Shown piece after piece: positions 1 through 9,973 of a stretch of DNA of 12,799 bases (position 1 is its first letter; every line of letters begins with the position of its first letter). Source of the DNA: Hymenoscyphus infarciens (Eukaryota; Ascomycota; Leotiomycetes; Helotiales; Helotiaceae). The stretch spans positions 1 to 12,799 of the forward strand of contig LLCB01000686.1 in assembly GCA_001414345.1 (NCBI GenBank). Direction: 5' to 3'. Under the pieces are notes generated by a model that worked only from the letters and a program-made list of their open reading frames with translations, searched no databases and was not told the origin of the DNA. Made by a program: the position numbers and the translations under genes.

Positions 1-207
1 TATAATACTAGAATAGGATTTAAAAAGTATAACTTTACTAGAATAGATTCTAATTAGTAGAATATATAATACTAGAAGAAGGTTTAAGAAGTATAACTTT
101 ATTAGAATAGAATCTAATTAGTAGAACCTATAATACTAGAATAAGATTTAAAAAGTATAACTTTACTAGAATAGATTCTAATTAGTAGTACTTATAGTAC
201 TAGAGTA
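1..207. repeat. 64-bp tandem repeat, 3 full copies plus a start
   Basis: Copies begin at 1, 65 and 129, and a fourth, truncated copy begins at 193. Each starts with TATAATACTAGAA (TATAGTACTAGAG in the last), and the spacing is exactly 64 bp. Each unit is itself roughly dimeric: the word ACTAGAA occurs at about +7 and +37, and the unit ends in a palindromic CTAATTAG. Differences between copies are few. The same words recur in the long degenerate array at 8281-9968 and after the LTR element, so this looks like the edge of a related array. It probably continues to the left of the window. Confidence 0.9.
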
Positions 208-1240
208 GATCCTCTTTAGATATACTTTTAAAACTAACTCTAGATAGCTTATTTCTCTATAAACGTTTAATCTAAAGTCTCTTAAAAAGGAATCTAACTA
301 AGGTAGACGATATAGTTATATAAGATTTCTCTCTTTACTTAGATATACCTTAGAAATAAGAATAATAACCTAGAATAGATTATAATAAGCTAGTAATTAT
401 AATCTTTAGTAGATATAGCTTTAAGAGCTCTATTAAGTTTTTCTAATAATATTAAAATTTTATAAGTAATTAATAGTATCTAGTAATTTAAAAGAGCCTA
501 AGAAGAGCTTAAGTTTTTATACCTTAAATAGATATATATAGTATAGTAGATAAGAATTACTCTTTAGACGTTATTAGCTTATTAAGAGAAGTTTCTAATA
601 CTTTAAAAGTAGTATTAATAGCATCTTTATATAATTAAGAGGGTTTTAACTACTAAGTCTTTTATAAACTATAAAGAACCTTTTACTAAAATTTATATAG
701 GAAATTATAATACCTTTTAAATTTATAGCTAATAAATAGAATAGATCTTCTTATATATATATAAAATCTAGTTTATAATAATCTAGTAGTATATTCTCTA
801 TTTCTAGAGATTTAAGTTAAATTATATAATTCTGAATTAGATATATCTAAAGAAGATAATTTTAATAAGGAGAATATTAGAAATTATATAGTAAGTATAA
901 AGAACGTATATATAAAATTTATATCTAATATTAAAAGAAGTACTATAAGATAAATATCTTAAAGTCTTAATACTCTTTATACTTTAGATATATTTAAGTT
1001 TTTAATATCTATAAAGGAACTATTTAGTACTTTTAGATAGATATCTTAGGACTTTTAAGGTCTATAAAGGAATGCTTTTTATAGTTTAATAATACTTTTA
1101 AGATATTTAAAAGTTAAGAACGCTCTTAGAGCCTAGGAGAGTACTTTTTATTTTAGTATTAATCTATAATTAATAAACTTAGTAAAAAAAAGGTATTAAG
1201 AGCTATAAGTAATCTAAAATTCTTAAATTTATAATATTAA
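204..1240 (+). pseudogene. Relic frame A, unrecognised protein, RIP-degraded
   Basis: No family recognised. The frame whose codons start at positions divisible by 3 can be followed for about 345 codons with only TAA/TAG interruptions, roughly one per ten codons, all explicable as former CAA, CAG or TGG. Stop-free tracts lie at 204-272, 369-445, 528-638 and 816-950 (45 codons). The last is rich in Lys, Glu, Asp and Asn, as expected of a soluble protein, and this is the reason for preferring the plus strand. Near 360-500 several TAA TAA pairs would be Gln-rich stretches. No start or end codon can be fixed: the start is placed at the edge of the 64-bp repeats and the end where stops become dense. 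It converges on frame B. It may be part of a larger transposon; its function is unknown. Confidence 0.4.
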
Positions 1241-1405
1241 ATCCTATTTTTATATACTCCTTCTAAACCTATATATAGCCTAAACCTATATATAGCTCTA
1301 GCCTATATATATAAAAGTCTCTTCTAGCTAAGTAAAACTCTTCCCTAGCCTAAGTAACTAAGACTAAGGTATATAGCTTTAAGAGTTAAGACTAGGTAGA
1401 TATAA
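1241..1405. other. Spacer between convergent relics A and B
   Basis: This short spacer contains the 17-bp tandem repeat, described separately, and a TATATATAAAAG motif at about 1304-1315. That motif resembles a TATA box reading rightward, but the downstream plus strand carries no convincing frame, so it may be chance in AT-rich DNA. Nothing else was recognised. Confidence 0.35.
1264..1313. repeat. 17-bp short tandem repeat
   Basis: TAAACCTATATATAGC occurs at 1264-1279 and again at 1281-1296, and a degenerate third copy starts near 1298 (CTAGCCTATATATATA). The period is 17 bp. The third copy runs into the TATATATAAAAG motif. Confidence 0.75.
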
Positions 1406-3556
1406 TTAAACTAGGAACTTAATTATAAAAGAGAAAACCTTATCTTTTTTTAATTATTTATTATCTCTTATATTTAGCTTTAATAGCTAGCTTATATTAA
1501 GTCTATATTATTAATTCTTAAAGTATATTCTTAATTCTATAGTTAATATAGTTAAGATTACCTCTCTTATAAGTAATAGTTTTAAAATAGCTTAGTATAT
1601 CTTTATAACTATTATTATAAGTTATAAAAAAGTAGTTAGGAATAACTTACTACTATCTTATATAACCTCTTTATTGTCTTCCTTTCTTTTAACGTTTATA
1701 GGTTTTAAATTAGTATTATTATTATCTTTAAGTTAAGTATTAAAATTAGTATATATAAAATCGCTAATATCTATAGAGTTTATATTAAAACCGACTTTAG
1801 AGGTGGTAGTAACTCTAGTATATTTAGTAATATCCTAATTACTAGTAACAGGTTCTTATATATATTTAGAGAAGGTATCTTAGCTAGTAATAGCTTCTTT
1901 AGTATATTTATAAATACTCTTTTTAACGACTTTTTTAGTAGTATCTTAGTTACTAGTAGCTTTTTTAGTATAGTTAGAGCTAGCTTCTTCTTTAAAGACT
2001 ATATTAGTAGTTGAATTAGGAAGATGTTAGAAATGGAAGTCGTCTTTATTATTTTTATTAATAGTAGTATTTATATCTTATTCTTAAAGAAGTATATTAA
2101 TTATCTACTTATAGTTATCTAAAAGAGTAATAAAATCTAACTAGTCTTACTTATCTTATAAATTAGTTACTTTACTATTCTTTAAAGTTACTATTTAAGA
2201 ATAATATAAGATGTCTTTATCTACTTCTATTTACTTATATAAATATTTAATAAGAGGTAGAGATATTATCTACTTATATATAAGTGATTTTAAGCCTATC
2301 TAAGCTATATAAAGGCTATTATAAGAAGTTAGAGAAGCTAATTTTAAGTTAATCTATAGTAATAGAGATTTTTATATAAGTTATTTTAGTCTTATATAGG
2401 TAGTATAAGTTTAAATAATACTAGGAGTATTAGAAGCACTTCTCTCTAAGTTAGAAGCATTTTTCGTCGCCTTTTTTAAAGAGATTATAACTTAAAGAGT
2501 AGTCTTAGAGGGGTTTAAGAAGACTATTATAATTACTTATTAATTTAAAGTATAATACTCTTACTAGAATAACTTATCTTAACCTAATAATAATTATATA
2601 AGTTTAGATTTTTTTTAAGTAAGCTATTTAAGGCTATAACTAATAATTCTAACCTTTACTTCGTTAAACGCTCTTTCTACTAGTAAGTACTTATCTTTAA
2701 GCTCTATATCTTAGTTAACCTAGGCCTTTATTTTTAAATACTACTTAACTTTATTCTCCTTTTTAATAATATTACTACTCTTTTTTAGAGTTTTAATATT
2801 ATTATTAATTTAGATAATAAGTTTATATTTAGCTATATAGTATACTAACTTATACTAAAGTATTAAAGTAACCTTTATTATTTCTAATATCTCTTAAAAT
2901 ATTTTAATATATAAATTATCTAGGTTAACCTTAAGTAGCCTTATATATTCTTTTTCTATTTTAGATATATTAATATTATCTTTAAAGAGCTATATAGTAG
3001 TAAACGTAAATTTAAGAGTATTTTTGTTATATATAGTAAGTTTATATTAAAGTAGATAAATAATATTAAGCCTCCTCTATTTATATTACTTCTTACTTTC
3101 CTCTTTACCTTTAACCTCTTTAGCTCTACTATTATATTTACTCTTATCCTTATCTTTAGATAGATTAAGAGAGAGGAGTTTAGATAAGAATAGGTCCTTT
3201 TCTTTAAGTTTTCTTACCTACTCCTTTATTAACTATATATAAGAGACTCTAATCTAAAAGTCTTTATTAGAGGAGGTCTATTTAGAGATTTTTTTATACT
3301 AGTTTAAAGTAAGGTATAAATCGTAGATTAGAATAGTAAAGAATAACTAGCTCTTATTATCTTTCTTAGTAAAGAGAGAGTTCTTAAGTTTCTTCTCTTT
3401 ACTCTTCTTTTTACACTTTTATAATTAAATATAACTAGACTTATTAAAATTAGTAGAGGTAAGTATATTTAATAACTTAATTTAATAGTAGAGATTAAGA
3501 GGGTTTTCTAAAGAGTCTTATTAATAAACTTTATACTAGTATAAGACGTTAAGCAT
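1406..3556 (-). pseudogene. Relic frame B, ~717-codon Lys/Ser/Thr-rich protein
   Basis: No family recognised. On the minus strand one register (complement codons with left base at 2 mod 3) can be followed from an ATG at 3556-3554 to a TAA at 1408-1406. It is broken about once per 11 codons, only by TAA/TAG, as expected if CAA, CAG and TGG were hit by RIP. Predicted order: a Tyr/Gln/Leu N-terminus; a very Lys-rich segment (about 3420-3360 and 3150-3090); a Leu/Ile/Lys/Glu middle that could be coiled coil (about 3000-2600); a Ser/Thr/Asn-rich segment with repeated T-S-(N)-stop-D motifs (about 1960-1820); and a hydrophobic to basic C-terminus. Hydrophilic composition decides the strand, because the opposite strand in the same register is also partly open. 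Frame C starts about 95 bp upstream in the other direction. It may be a gag-like or accessory transposon protein; that is a guess. The final stop could itself be a RIP product. Confidence 0.45.
1825..1957 (-). repeat. Degenerate peptide repeat inside relic B
   Basis: Read on the minus strand in frame B, the codon string Thr-Ser-(Asn)-stop-Asp-(Thr or Ile) occurs at about 1957-1937, 1888-1874 and 1845-1825, each followed by Lys- and Tyr-containing codons. In every copy the stop (TAA or TAG) stands at the same place before Asp, so it was probably a conserved Gln. The pattern suggests a diverged in-frame repeat of about 14-23 residues. Confidence 0.5.
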
Positions 3557-3649
3557 AGAAGTTTATAGTATATTATACTAATTCTATATTAGTATAAGTT
3601 AAGTAAGTAAGTAAGATAGCGAGATCTAATATAGTAGTAGTAGTATAGA
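3557..3649. other. Spacer between divergent relics B and C, with microsatellites
   Basis: This is the gap between the retained ATG of frame B (minus) and the apparent start of frame C (plus). It contains (AAGT)3 at 3601-3612 and (TAG)4 at 3632-3643. If both frames were genes, a shared divergent promoter lay here. No clear TATA box or other motif stands out from the AT-rich background. Confidence 0.4.
3601..3643. repeat. Microsatellites (AAGT)n and (TAG)n
   Basis: Three perfect AAGT units occupy 3601-3612, preceded by a further AAGT at 3596-3599 after a one-base break. Four perfect TAG units occupy 3632-3643. Between them lies AGCGAGATCT, locally richer in C and G than its surroundings. Confidence 0.85.
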
Positions 3650-5368
3650 ACCTACCTAATAACACGCTTCTATAGTATATTTTTATACCTTTATATAGAT
3701 TAAAGGCTTTATAAAGAGGTATTAAAAAAGGAATTTAATTAATAACCTTTATAAGAGAGTAGTAGAAGAATAAAGTTATTACTTTCTATTATTAAAGTAG
3801 GGGTTATAAGGTAATAGCGTCCTTTATATTAACCTCGCGGTTATATAATATAACGTTTACCTTTACCTAAGAAATAAAAGGGTAATACCTAAGATCCTAG
3901 CCTAATACTAGAGTATTACTATATCTATAACTTTATCTATTTATAAAGGATTAATCTATATACTAAGGATATTAGGATCTATAATTATATTTATTATTTA
4001 TATATTTTATACTTATTAATTCCTTTAATACCTTAAGTCTACCTAGTTATACTTCTTATATCTCTTATCTTTATAACACCTTTATAACTACTTCTTAAGA
4101 TTAATATAGTAAGCTACTTTTACTCCTTCTATAAGTAGCTTCCTAATATTATAACATTATACTTACTATTAGTTAGAGTATTAATTTATATAAGTTACTA
4201 TATTTAGTTATAGAATTTCGTATATATTATAGAAACGACTTATTATATTATAATAGATAGTAGAAATAAGCACTTTAAGTAAATAATATTACTATTTCTC
4301 TTTAGAAGTAGAAGAAGTTTATTAAGAAAGAGGTATCTAAGTATTTATTTTATAATTTAGGACTTTAACTAATATATAATATAGAAGTTATATACTATAA
4401 ATATCTTCAGTACCTAGTCTTACGCCCTTACTACTCCTACTAAAGTTAAACACCCTCCTTATATATCTACTACTACTAAATACCTTTCTAGTATATTTAC
4501 TCCTCTTAAAACCTTTACTTATATATTAGATATTAAAGTCGATATCTAGTCTTAAACTTCTAACTATCTTAATAAGCTTAGAAACCCTTGTTATATAGTA
4601 GCTAAATTACTAAAAACTCCTCTTACTATAACCTATATTCCTTTAACACTAGTTTCTCTTTACTTTCTATTACCTTAACTATCTATAAGATATAATATCT
4701 TCTCTTTATATTATAGAAGCTTAGTTATAACTACTTAGAAATAAATACCTTAACCTTAATTTAATATAGATTTTAAACTAAATTTTAGATCTAAGGATAG
4801 TTTACCTCTTAGTAATTCTCTTAATATAATCTAATACTCTCTTATACTATTTAATAGTATAGTTAATATTAATCTAGAGTCTAGAAATATTAATCTAGTA
4901 AACCTCTTTTCTCTTTTATATTTTAGTATAAGATTTGTGTTAAAATGTGTTAAATTTCTTAATAAGTAAGTTAGTTTTACTTACTTTATAGAAAAACATG
5001 TTAATATTATATTAAACTATAAATATAAGGGCCTCTAGTTAGATTTATTATATAAAGAATAGACTACTATATATAGTATAAATCTGTTCTAAGAGGATAA
5101 AAGTAACCTTCTTACTTCTTTTATTAAGTATACTTTAGTTAGAATTACTAGGCTTATAAAGGTAGTTATAAGAAAGTAAGCCTACCTTACTAGATTAGTA
5201 TTAGCTTATAAGCGTCGGCGTTCTATAATCTATTAGCTTAAGAAATTACGTTAAAATAGATAAGGTTTAGTCTTATATAATATAAAATCTATAGACTAAG
5301 AAGTGATTATTCTATATATAATAAAGCGTTCTTATAAAGGTAGAGAGGTAAGAAGATAAGGAAGATAG
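3650..5368 (+). pseudogene. Relic frame C, ~573 codons, unrecognised protein
   Basis: No family recognised. The frame with codons at 2 mod 3 stays open from about 3650 to a TAA/TAG pair at 5357-5368, with only about one TAA/TAG per 13-19 codons, well below the background. Stop-free tracts include 4418-4546 (43 codons) and 4835-4966 (44 codons). The first half (about 3900-4270) is rich in Leu, Ile and Tyr. The segment at about 4420-4540 is rich in Thr, Ser, Pro and Lys. The last third (about 4970-5360) is basic, with an Arg-Arg-Arg cluster near 5213-5221. Leu codons may be former Pro (CCA to CTA) and Tyr may be former His, so the original protein was probably less hydrophobic. The opposite strand has many more stops here, which supports this strand. 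It diverges from frame B. It and frame D share a register, so they could be two parts of one gene. The start is undefined. Confidence 0.45.
4935..5001. other. Island of surviving TG/CA dinucleotides
   Basis: ATTTGTGTTAAAATGTGT at about 4933-4950 and AAACATGTT at about 4994-5002 keep TG/CA sites that have been removed almost everywhere else. In frame C the first run reads Phe-Val-Leu-Lys-Cys. The run may have escaped RIP by chance. Confidence 0.5.
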
Positions 5369-5940
5369 TTATTTTTTATTTACTTCTATTATGTTTTTTT
5401 TTCTCTGGTTTTTATAGTTAGGCTCTTTAAAGACTTATTAATACTAGTCTTATAATCTTTATAGAAGACTTTATATATTTATAAGAAAGAGAGTAGTTTC
5501 TAAGTATAAAGGAGTTTCTAAGTATAGAGAGTATAAAGGAGTTTATTATTTTTACTCTAAGGTCCTTCTATATTATAGTACTATAATACTAAATAGTAAC
5601 TATAATTTAAATAGTAATTCTTTATCTTAACCTTTCTTATCTTTAGTTTAAGGTTACTCTAAGCTCTTTATTAAATTAGGTATTAGTAAAGAGAGAGGAG
5701 ATTAGACAACTATTAAATTTAGAGTAATATAATCTTAAACTCGGCTTATACTTTAATTTAAGGAGTCTATATCTAGAATAAGATAGACTAGTAATATATT
5801 ACTATATATATTAGTAAACTACTAGCTAGGATAGAAAAAAACGTTAGATTCTAAATCTAGCTCTTTTTATATAACTCTTAGAATATTATATAATAATAAT
5901 ATATTTAATACTTAAGAACTAGTAGAAAGGTTATTAAGTC
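5369..5940. other. No convincing gene between relics C and D
   Basis: The plus-strand register of frames C and D has a stop about every four to five codons between 5580 and 5940, so it does not look coding. The minus strand in the antiparallel register is more open (about one stop per nine codons from 5935 to 5590) but has no start, motif or composition that settles it. A short 18-bp tandem repeat lies at 5495-5526. A TG-containing pyrimidine run lies at about 5390-5412. This could be an intergenic or intronic stretch, or a third decayed gene on the minus strand. Confidence 0.4.
5495..5544. repeat. Short tandem/dispersed direct repeat
   Basis: AGTTTCTAAGTATA occurs at 5495-5508 and again at 5513-5526 (period 18). 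GTATAAAGGAGTTT occurs at 5504-5517 and again at 5531-5544. The two words overlap and form a small nested repeat. Confidence 0.8.
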
Positions 5941-5941
5941 T

Positions 5942-7717
5942 ACTTAGATATAGTCTATATTTTTCTTATCTTTTTCTAAGTTATATATAGTATAGAACTT
6001 CCCTTTTTATATAAGGTATAAAGGCTAAAGTTTTTCCTATCCTAGTAAACTACGTATAGTATACCCTAGTAATAATACCTAGAGTAAACTCTATTTAACT
6101 ATCTACCTTCCTAGTAGTATAATTAAAACTCCTTTTTATTAACGTTCTTTACCTAATAACTATATATAGTACTTTATATTCTTTAGACGCCTATATACTT
6201 TAATATCTTATATATACTCTTCCTATCCTATAATACTTAGTCTTCGTCTTATAGTACCTTTTCTACTTTATACGTCTTAAGCCTTTAAACCCTGTTCTTT
6301 ATATTAATATACTACCTTATAGGAACTTGTATTTAGAACGACCTATGAAACTAGTTACTCTCTATGTTTATAAAGAAACTTATTCAAGTATTATCTAAAA
6401 ACCTTAGTTAGAAAGTCTAATTTACTTCTAATTATATATACTTTTAATATACTAATAAAAAGCATTTATTCTACGTTTAAGGCTCTTATACTTATCTTAG
6501 ATATTCTATATTTAAGTATTTATAAATTTACTATAGACGTTTCTTTATTAAATATTATAACCTCTTTTTAGTTTATATACTTTAACTAAAGTCTATATAC
6601 TTTATACTACTCTCTAAAAAGAATATATATAAATTAAAACTAAGTTAGACTAAGAAATCGATATTATAACTAAGTAATAATATTAATAGATAATAGTTTC
6701 TATAAGTATATTAAGTAATAGATTAAAAAGGTAATTAATAGAATAGTTAATAAGTATAGAAAGGATTTTAAGGCTTATTAGTATAAAATCTATTAACTTT
6801 ATAAAGAGTTATTAGAAGTATATAGTATATTATAAGTAGTAATTTTATAGTTGTCTTACTATTCTATCTTACTAAACCTTTAGTACGAAATTCTAGTATA
6901 TATATAAAGATATAATATTACTAGAAAAGATAGAGTAGAAAATTAATATAAGATCTAAAACTTATTCTAGGAGTTAAGATTAGGAGATACTAGGAAAACT
7001 CGTTTCCTTTAAAAGGAATTTAAATAGCTATATAAGAAAAAAATTAATAACTTTATTAAGACAAAAGCTATAGTAATAAAGAGATAGAGCTTATTAAGAG
7101 TTAAGAGAATGTTTATTTAATAGAAACCTTCTATAATAGTATAGCTTAACCCTAGTTAGAATAGTAATATTAATCCTCTATAATAGACTTTAAGTATATC
7201 TATATAAGAGAATTACTTAATAAGTAGTTACTAGTAACCTTTATTAATATTAGTTCTTTAGAAACGTTCTCTAATATTAACTTCTAAATCGTCTTCGGCG
7301 TTCTTTTCTCTAGATAATATAATAGATAATTTAATATTAGTATATAAGAGACTTTAATATAACTATAAGATATACACTCTCTTACCTAATCTTATATTTA
7401 ATTAGTTAACCGAGCTCTTAGCTAGTACTCTATTGTCTAAGCTTATAACTAAGCTAAATAATAGTATAGCTAATAATAGAACGTTTAATAAGAAGATAAA
7501 AGGAGCTAGAAAACTATATAAGAAGGATAATTCTAAGATATAGGACTTATAGATAGCTACTTAGTAGAAGGATAATAGAATTATAGAAGGCTTTTTTAGT
7601 AAATACGAATTTCTAATAGAATAGTTAATATAAGAGAATATACTTAATAAAAACTTCTATACTAATTATAATTTAAGGCTTTTAATAACTAAAGATAGAC
7701 CTCTTTTACTTAAATAA
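5942..7717 (+). pseudogene. Relic frame D, ~592 codons, Gln/Pro/Ser-rich middle
   Basis: No family recognised. Codons at 2 mod 3 can be followed from about 5942 to TAA at 7715-7717. Stops are rare to about 6640 (around one per 18 codons), and 6374-6568 is stop-free for 65 codons; the tract at about 7401-7535 is open for about 45. All interruptions are TAA or TAG. Predicted order: a hydrophobic, Tyr/Leu/Ile-rich N-terminal half; a Lys/Arg/Glu segment (about 6730-7110); a low-complexity stretch at about 7118-7300 where clustered TAA/TAG, Pro, Ser and Asn codons suggest a former Gln/Pro/Ser-rich linker; then a Lys/Asn/Glu C-terminus that could be coiled coil (about 7440-7700). The terminal TAA is followed by DNA dense in stops, so it is close to the real end. 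It shares a register with frame C across about 570 bp of poor sequence and may belong to the same gene. Confidence 0.5.
6290..6386. other. Second island of surviving TG/CA dinucleotides
   Basis: CCTGTT, ACTTGTA, CTATGAAA, CTATGTTT and ATTCAAG occur within about 100 bp, whereas neighbouring kilobases hold only a handful of TG or CA. In frame D the region reads as ordinary codons with few stops. It may be a patch less affected by RIP. Confidence 0.5.
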
Positions 7718-7793
7718 GTAATATTACTTAGTAATTCCCTTAGTTTCTAATACTATTTACTTATTATTATACCTCGTACTTAGCAATTCCTTC

Positions 7794-7818
7794 TTTAACC
7801 TTTAACCTTTAACCTTTA
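7794..7818. repeat. TTTAACC tandem repeat, 3.6 copies
   Basis: Perfect TTTAACC units occupy 7794-7800, 7801-7807 and 7808-7814, followed by TTTA. The unit is not the common fungal telomere repeat and is too short to call interstitial telomeric DNA. Confidence 0.85.
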
Positions 7819-8209
7819 TAGTTACTCTAGTTATATTTCTTATATATATAAATATAAGTAAGACTCTTAATAATATTAAATTATTAATTTACTAATTCTT
7901 AAGTAACTAGTACCTTAATAATACTTACTAGTTTACCTTCTCCTTTATCTCTCTACTTTATATTTTTTATAAATACTAATTAATAATTAAGTTTAAGAAG
8001 TAATAGTAGTTTTAGAATAAGGTTAGACAAAGATAAGGTATCTATTAATAAGTTTAATTTATAGTTAGTACTTAGAAAGGAGTAAAGAGTAATATAGGTG
8101 TTTATTTTTATAAAAAAGTTTTATAACTTAGGAAAAGAGATATATATTTAAAATTATATATAAGAGAGTAATTTTAAGAGTAATATATATACTTATTATT
8201 ATTTCTAGG

Positions 8210-8223
8210 TTTTTTTTTTTTTT
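8210..8223. repeat. T14 homopolymer
   Basis: Fourteen consecutive T lie in AT-rich non-coding DNA (on the minus strand, an A14 tract). It could be the poly(A) end of a decayed non-LTR element inserted in minus orientation, but no target duplication or element body was found. Confidence 0.8.
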
Positions 8224-8280
8224 ATTAAGAAAAAATTAGAAAGAAAAGAAGAGATAGTTTATTACTATTTATTTTTAAGT

Positions 8281-9968
8281 AAATATTAGCTTTAGTAAGT
8301 AGAATCTATATATTATATTAGTAAGGTTTATAGTATAAGAAAAAGCTATAATTAATAGAATTTAAAATAGAAGAAGAAATTCTAATTAGTAGAACTTATT
8401 AAAAAAGAAGATATATATATATATATATATTATTATTATTTCTAAATAATAGAATCTATAGTACTAGAATAAGATATAACTAAGAAGATATATAGAATAT
8501 TACTTCTAATAAGAAGACTTTATAATACTAGAATAGGTTCTAATTAATAGAACTTATTATAGAAGAAGATATATATATTACTACTTCTAATTAGAAAACT
8601 TTATAATACTAGAATAAGTTCTTATTAATATAACTTATAATAGAAGAAGATATATATTATTACTCTTTATTAAAAGAATTTATATAACTAGAATAATTTA
8701 TATTTAATAAACTTAGAGTTAAAGAAGATACTATTTAATAGTACTTATAATCTTAAACTAGACTTTAATTAATAGAGCTTATAATAAATTAATATATATC
8801 TATATATATTATTAGTTTTAATTAGTAGAACTTATAAGACTAGAATAAAATCTGATTAGTAGAATCTAGTATATAAGAATAGATTCTACGTAGTAAAACT
8901 TATAATAGAAGAAGATATATATTTATATATATTATTAGTTCTATTTAGTAGAACTTATAATACTAGAAGATATTCTTATTAGTAGAAGTTCTAGTTAGTA
9001 GAGTCTATATAGAATTATATAAGAATAAATTCTAATTAGTAAAATCTATAATAAAAGAGAATATATATATATATATTATTAGTTCTAATTAGTAGAATTT
9101 ATAAGACTATAATTTAAGACTATAATTAGTTCTAATAAAGATAAAGTAAAATAGAAGAAAGAATATATAAATATATTTAGTTTTAATTAGTAGAATATAT
9201 ACTACTAGAATAGAGTTTTATAAGTAGAATCTCTTATTTAAGAATCGATTCTAATTAATAAAATATATAATTAAAGAAATATATAGTTATATATATTAAG
9301 AGTTCTAAGTAGTAGAACTAATAATACTAGAATAGACTTTTAATAGTAGAATATATTATATAAGAATAGATTCTAATTAGTAGAACTTATAATACTAGAA
9401 TATATTTTTATTAGTAGAACTTAAAATTCTATAATAGATTCTATCTAGTAGAGTAAAATAGACTTTAAGTAATAGAATTTATAATAAATATATAATTATT
9501 ATTAGTTCTAATTATTAGAATCTATTATAAAAGAGTTAACTTAAGTTTATAGAAGTTATAAAACGTTATAGTTTTAATTTATAAGACTTATATTACTAGA
9601 ATATATTATATTATAACTTACTTTAATTAGTAGAGCTTAAAACAAAAGAAATAATTTATATATATTATTAGTTTTAAGTAGTAGAACTTTTTATTCTAGA
9701 ATATTTCTAATTAGTTAAGTATATTTTATAAAAATAGAGTCTAGTTAATAGAACTTATAATAAATAAAAATATTTATTTATATACTATTACTTTTAATTA
9801 TAAGTACTTATAATACTAGAAACGATTCTAAGTAGTAGAGCTTATAATACTATAATAGATTCTACTTAGTATAACCTATAATAAAAGAGTTAACTTATAT
9901 TAATAGAACTTTTAAAAAAAACTATAGATTCTAATTTATATATAAAACCTTTTTACTAGAAAAAGGTT
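8281..9968. repeat. Degenerate satellite-like array
   Basis: The block is built from recurring words: CTAATTAGTAGAA, TATAATACTAGAATA, and AGAAGAAGATATATAT followed by TATTATTAGTT. In the better-kept part TATAATACTAGAATA begins at 8521 and 8602, with a diverged copy near 8683, giving a period of about 81 bp; elsewhere spacing varies. No reading frame is apparent. The words match those in the 64-bp repeats at 1-207, and the array resumes after the LTR element, which was therefore inserted into it. Copies are much more diverged than those at the left end. RIP acting on tandem copies would explain both the AT enrichment and the divergence. Confidence 0.8.
8411..8441. repeat. (AT)10 and (TAT)n microsatellite
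   Basis: Ten AT dinucleotides at 8411-8430 run directly into TATTATTATT at 8431-8440. Shorter AT runs recur at the same place in other units of the surrounding array (for example near 9061-9078), so this is an expanded part of the array unit. Confidence 0.85.
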
Positions 9969-9973
9969 TAGTT
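9969..9973. other. Target-site duplication, left copy (TAGTT)
   Basis: TAGTT immediately precedes the left LTR and matches TAGTT at 12204-12208 immediately after the right LTR. A 5-bp duplication is the usual size for LTR-retrotransposon integrases. Confidence 0.9.

Larger units (their letters stand above)
7718..8280. other. Non-coding AT-rich stretch, nothing recognised
   Basis: No frame on either strand stands out. It contains a 7-bp tandem repeat (7794-7818) and a 14-base T run (8210-8223), listed separately, and otherwise featureless AT-rich DNA between the end of relic D and the start of the satellite-like array. Confidence 0.5.

Noticed and set aside
1304..1315. TATA box for a plus-strand gene
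   Set aside because: The motif matches, but no convincing plus-strand frame follows, and such strings are common in DNA this rich in A and T.
1709..2011. A 101-codon stop-free plus-strand frame
   Set aside because: It is the exact antiparallel shadow of frame B. It is extraordinarily Phe/Ser/Ile-rich because it is the complement of Lys, Thr and Asn codons, has no start codon in the open tract, and becomes dense in stops beyond about 2120.
7794..7818. Interstitial telomere repeat
   Set aside because: TTTAACC is not TTAGGG/CCCTAA, there are only 3.6 copies, and RIP would not convert one into the other.
8150..8230. Poly(T) end of a minus-strand non-LTR element
   Set aside because: The T14 run has no recognisable element body or target-site duplication beside it.
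8281..9968. CRISPR-like array
   Set aside because: Repeats are degenerate, spacing is irregular, there are no unique spacers between constant repeats, and the context is fungal.
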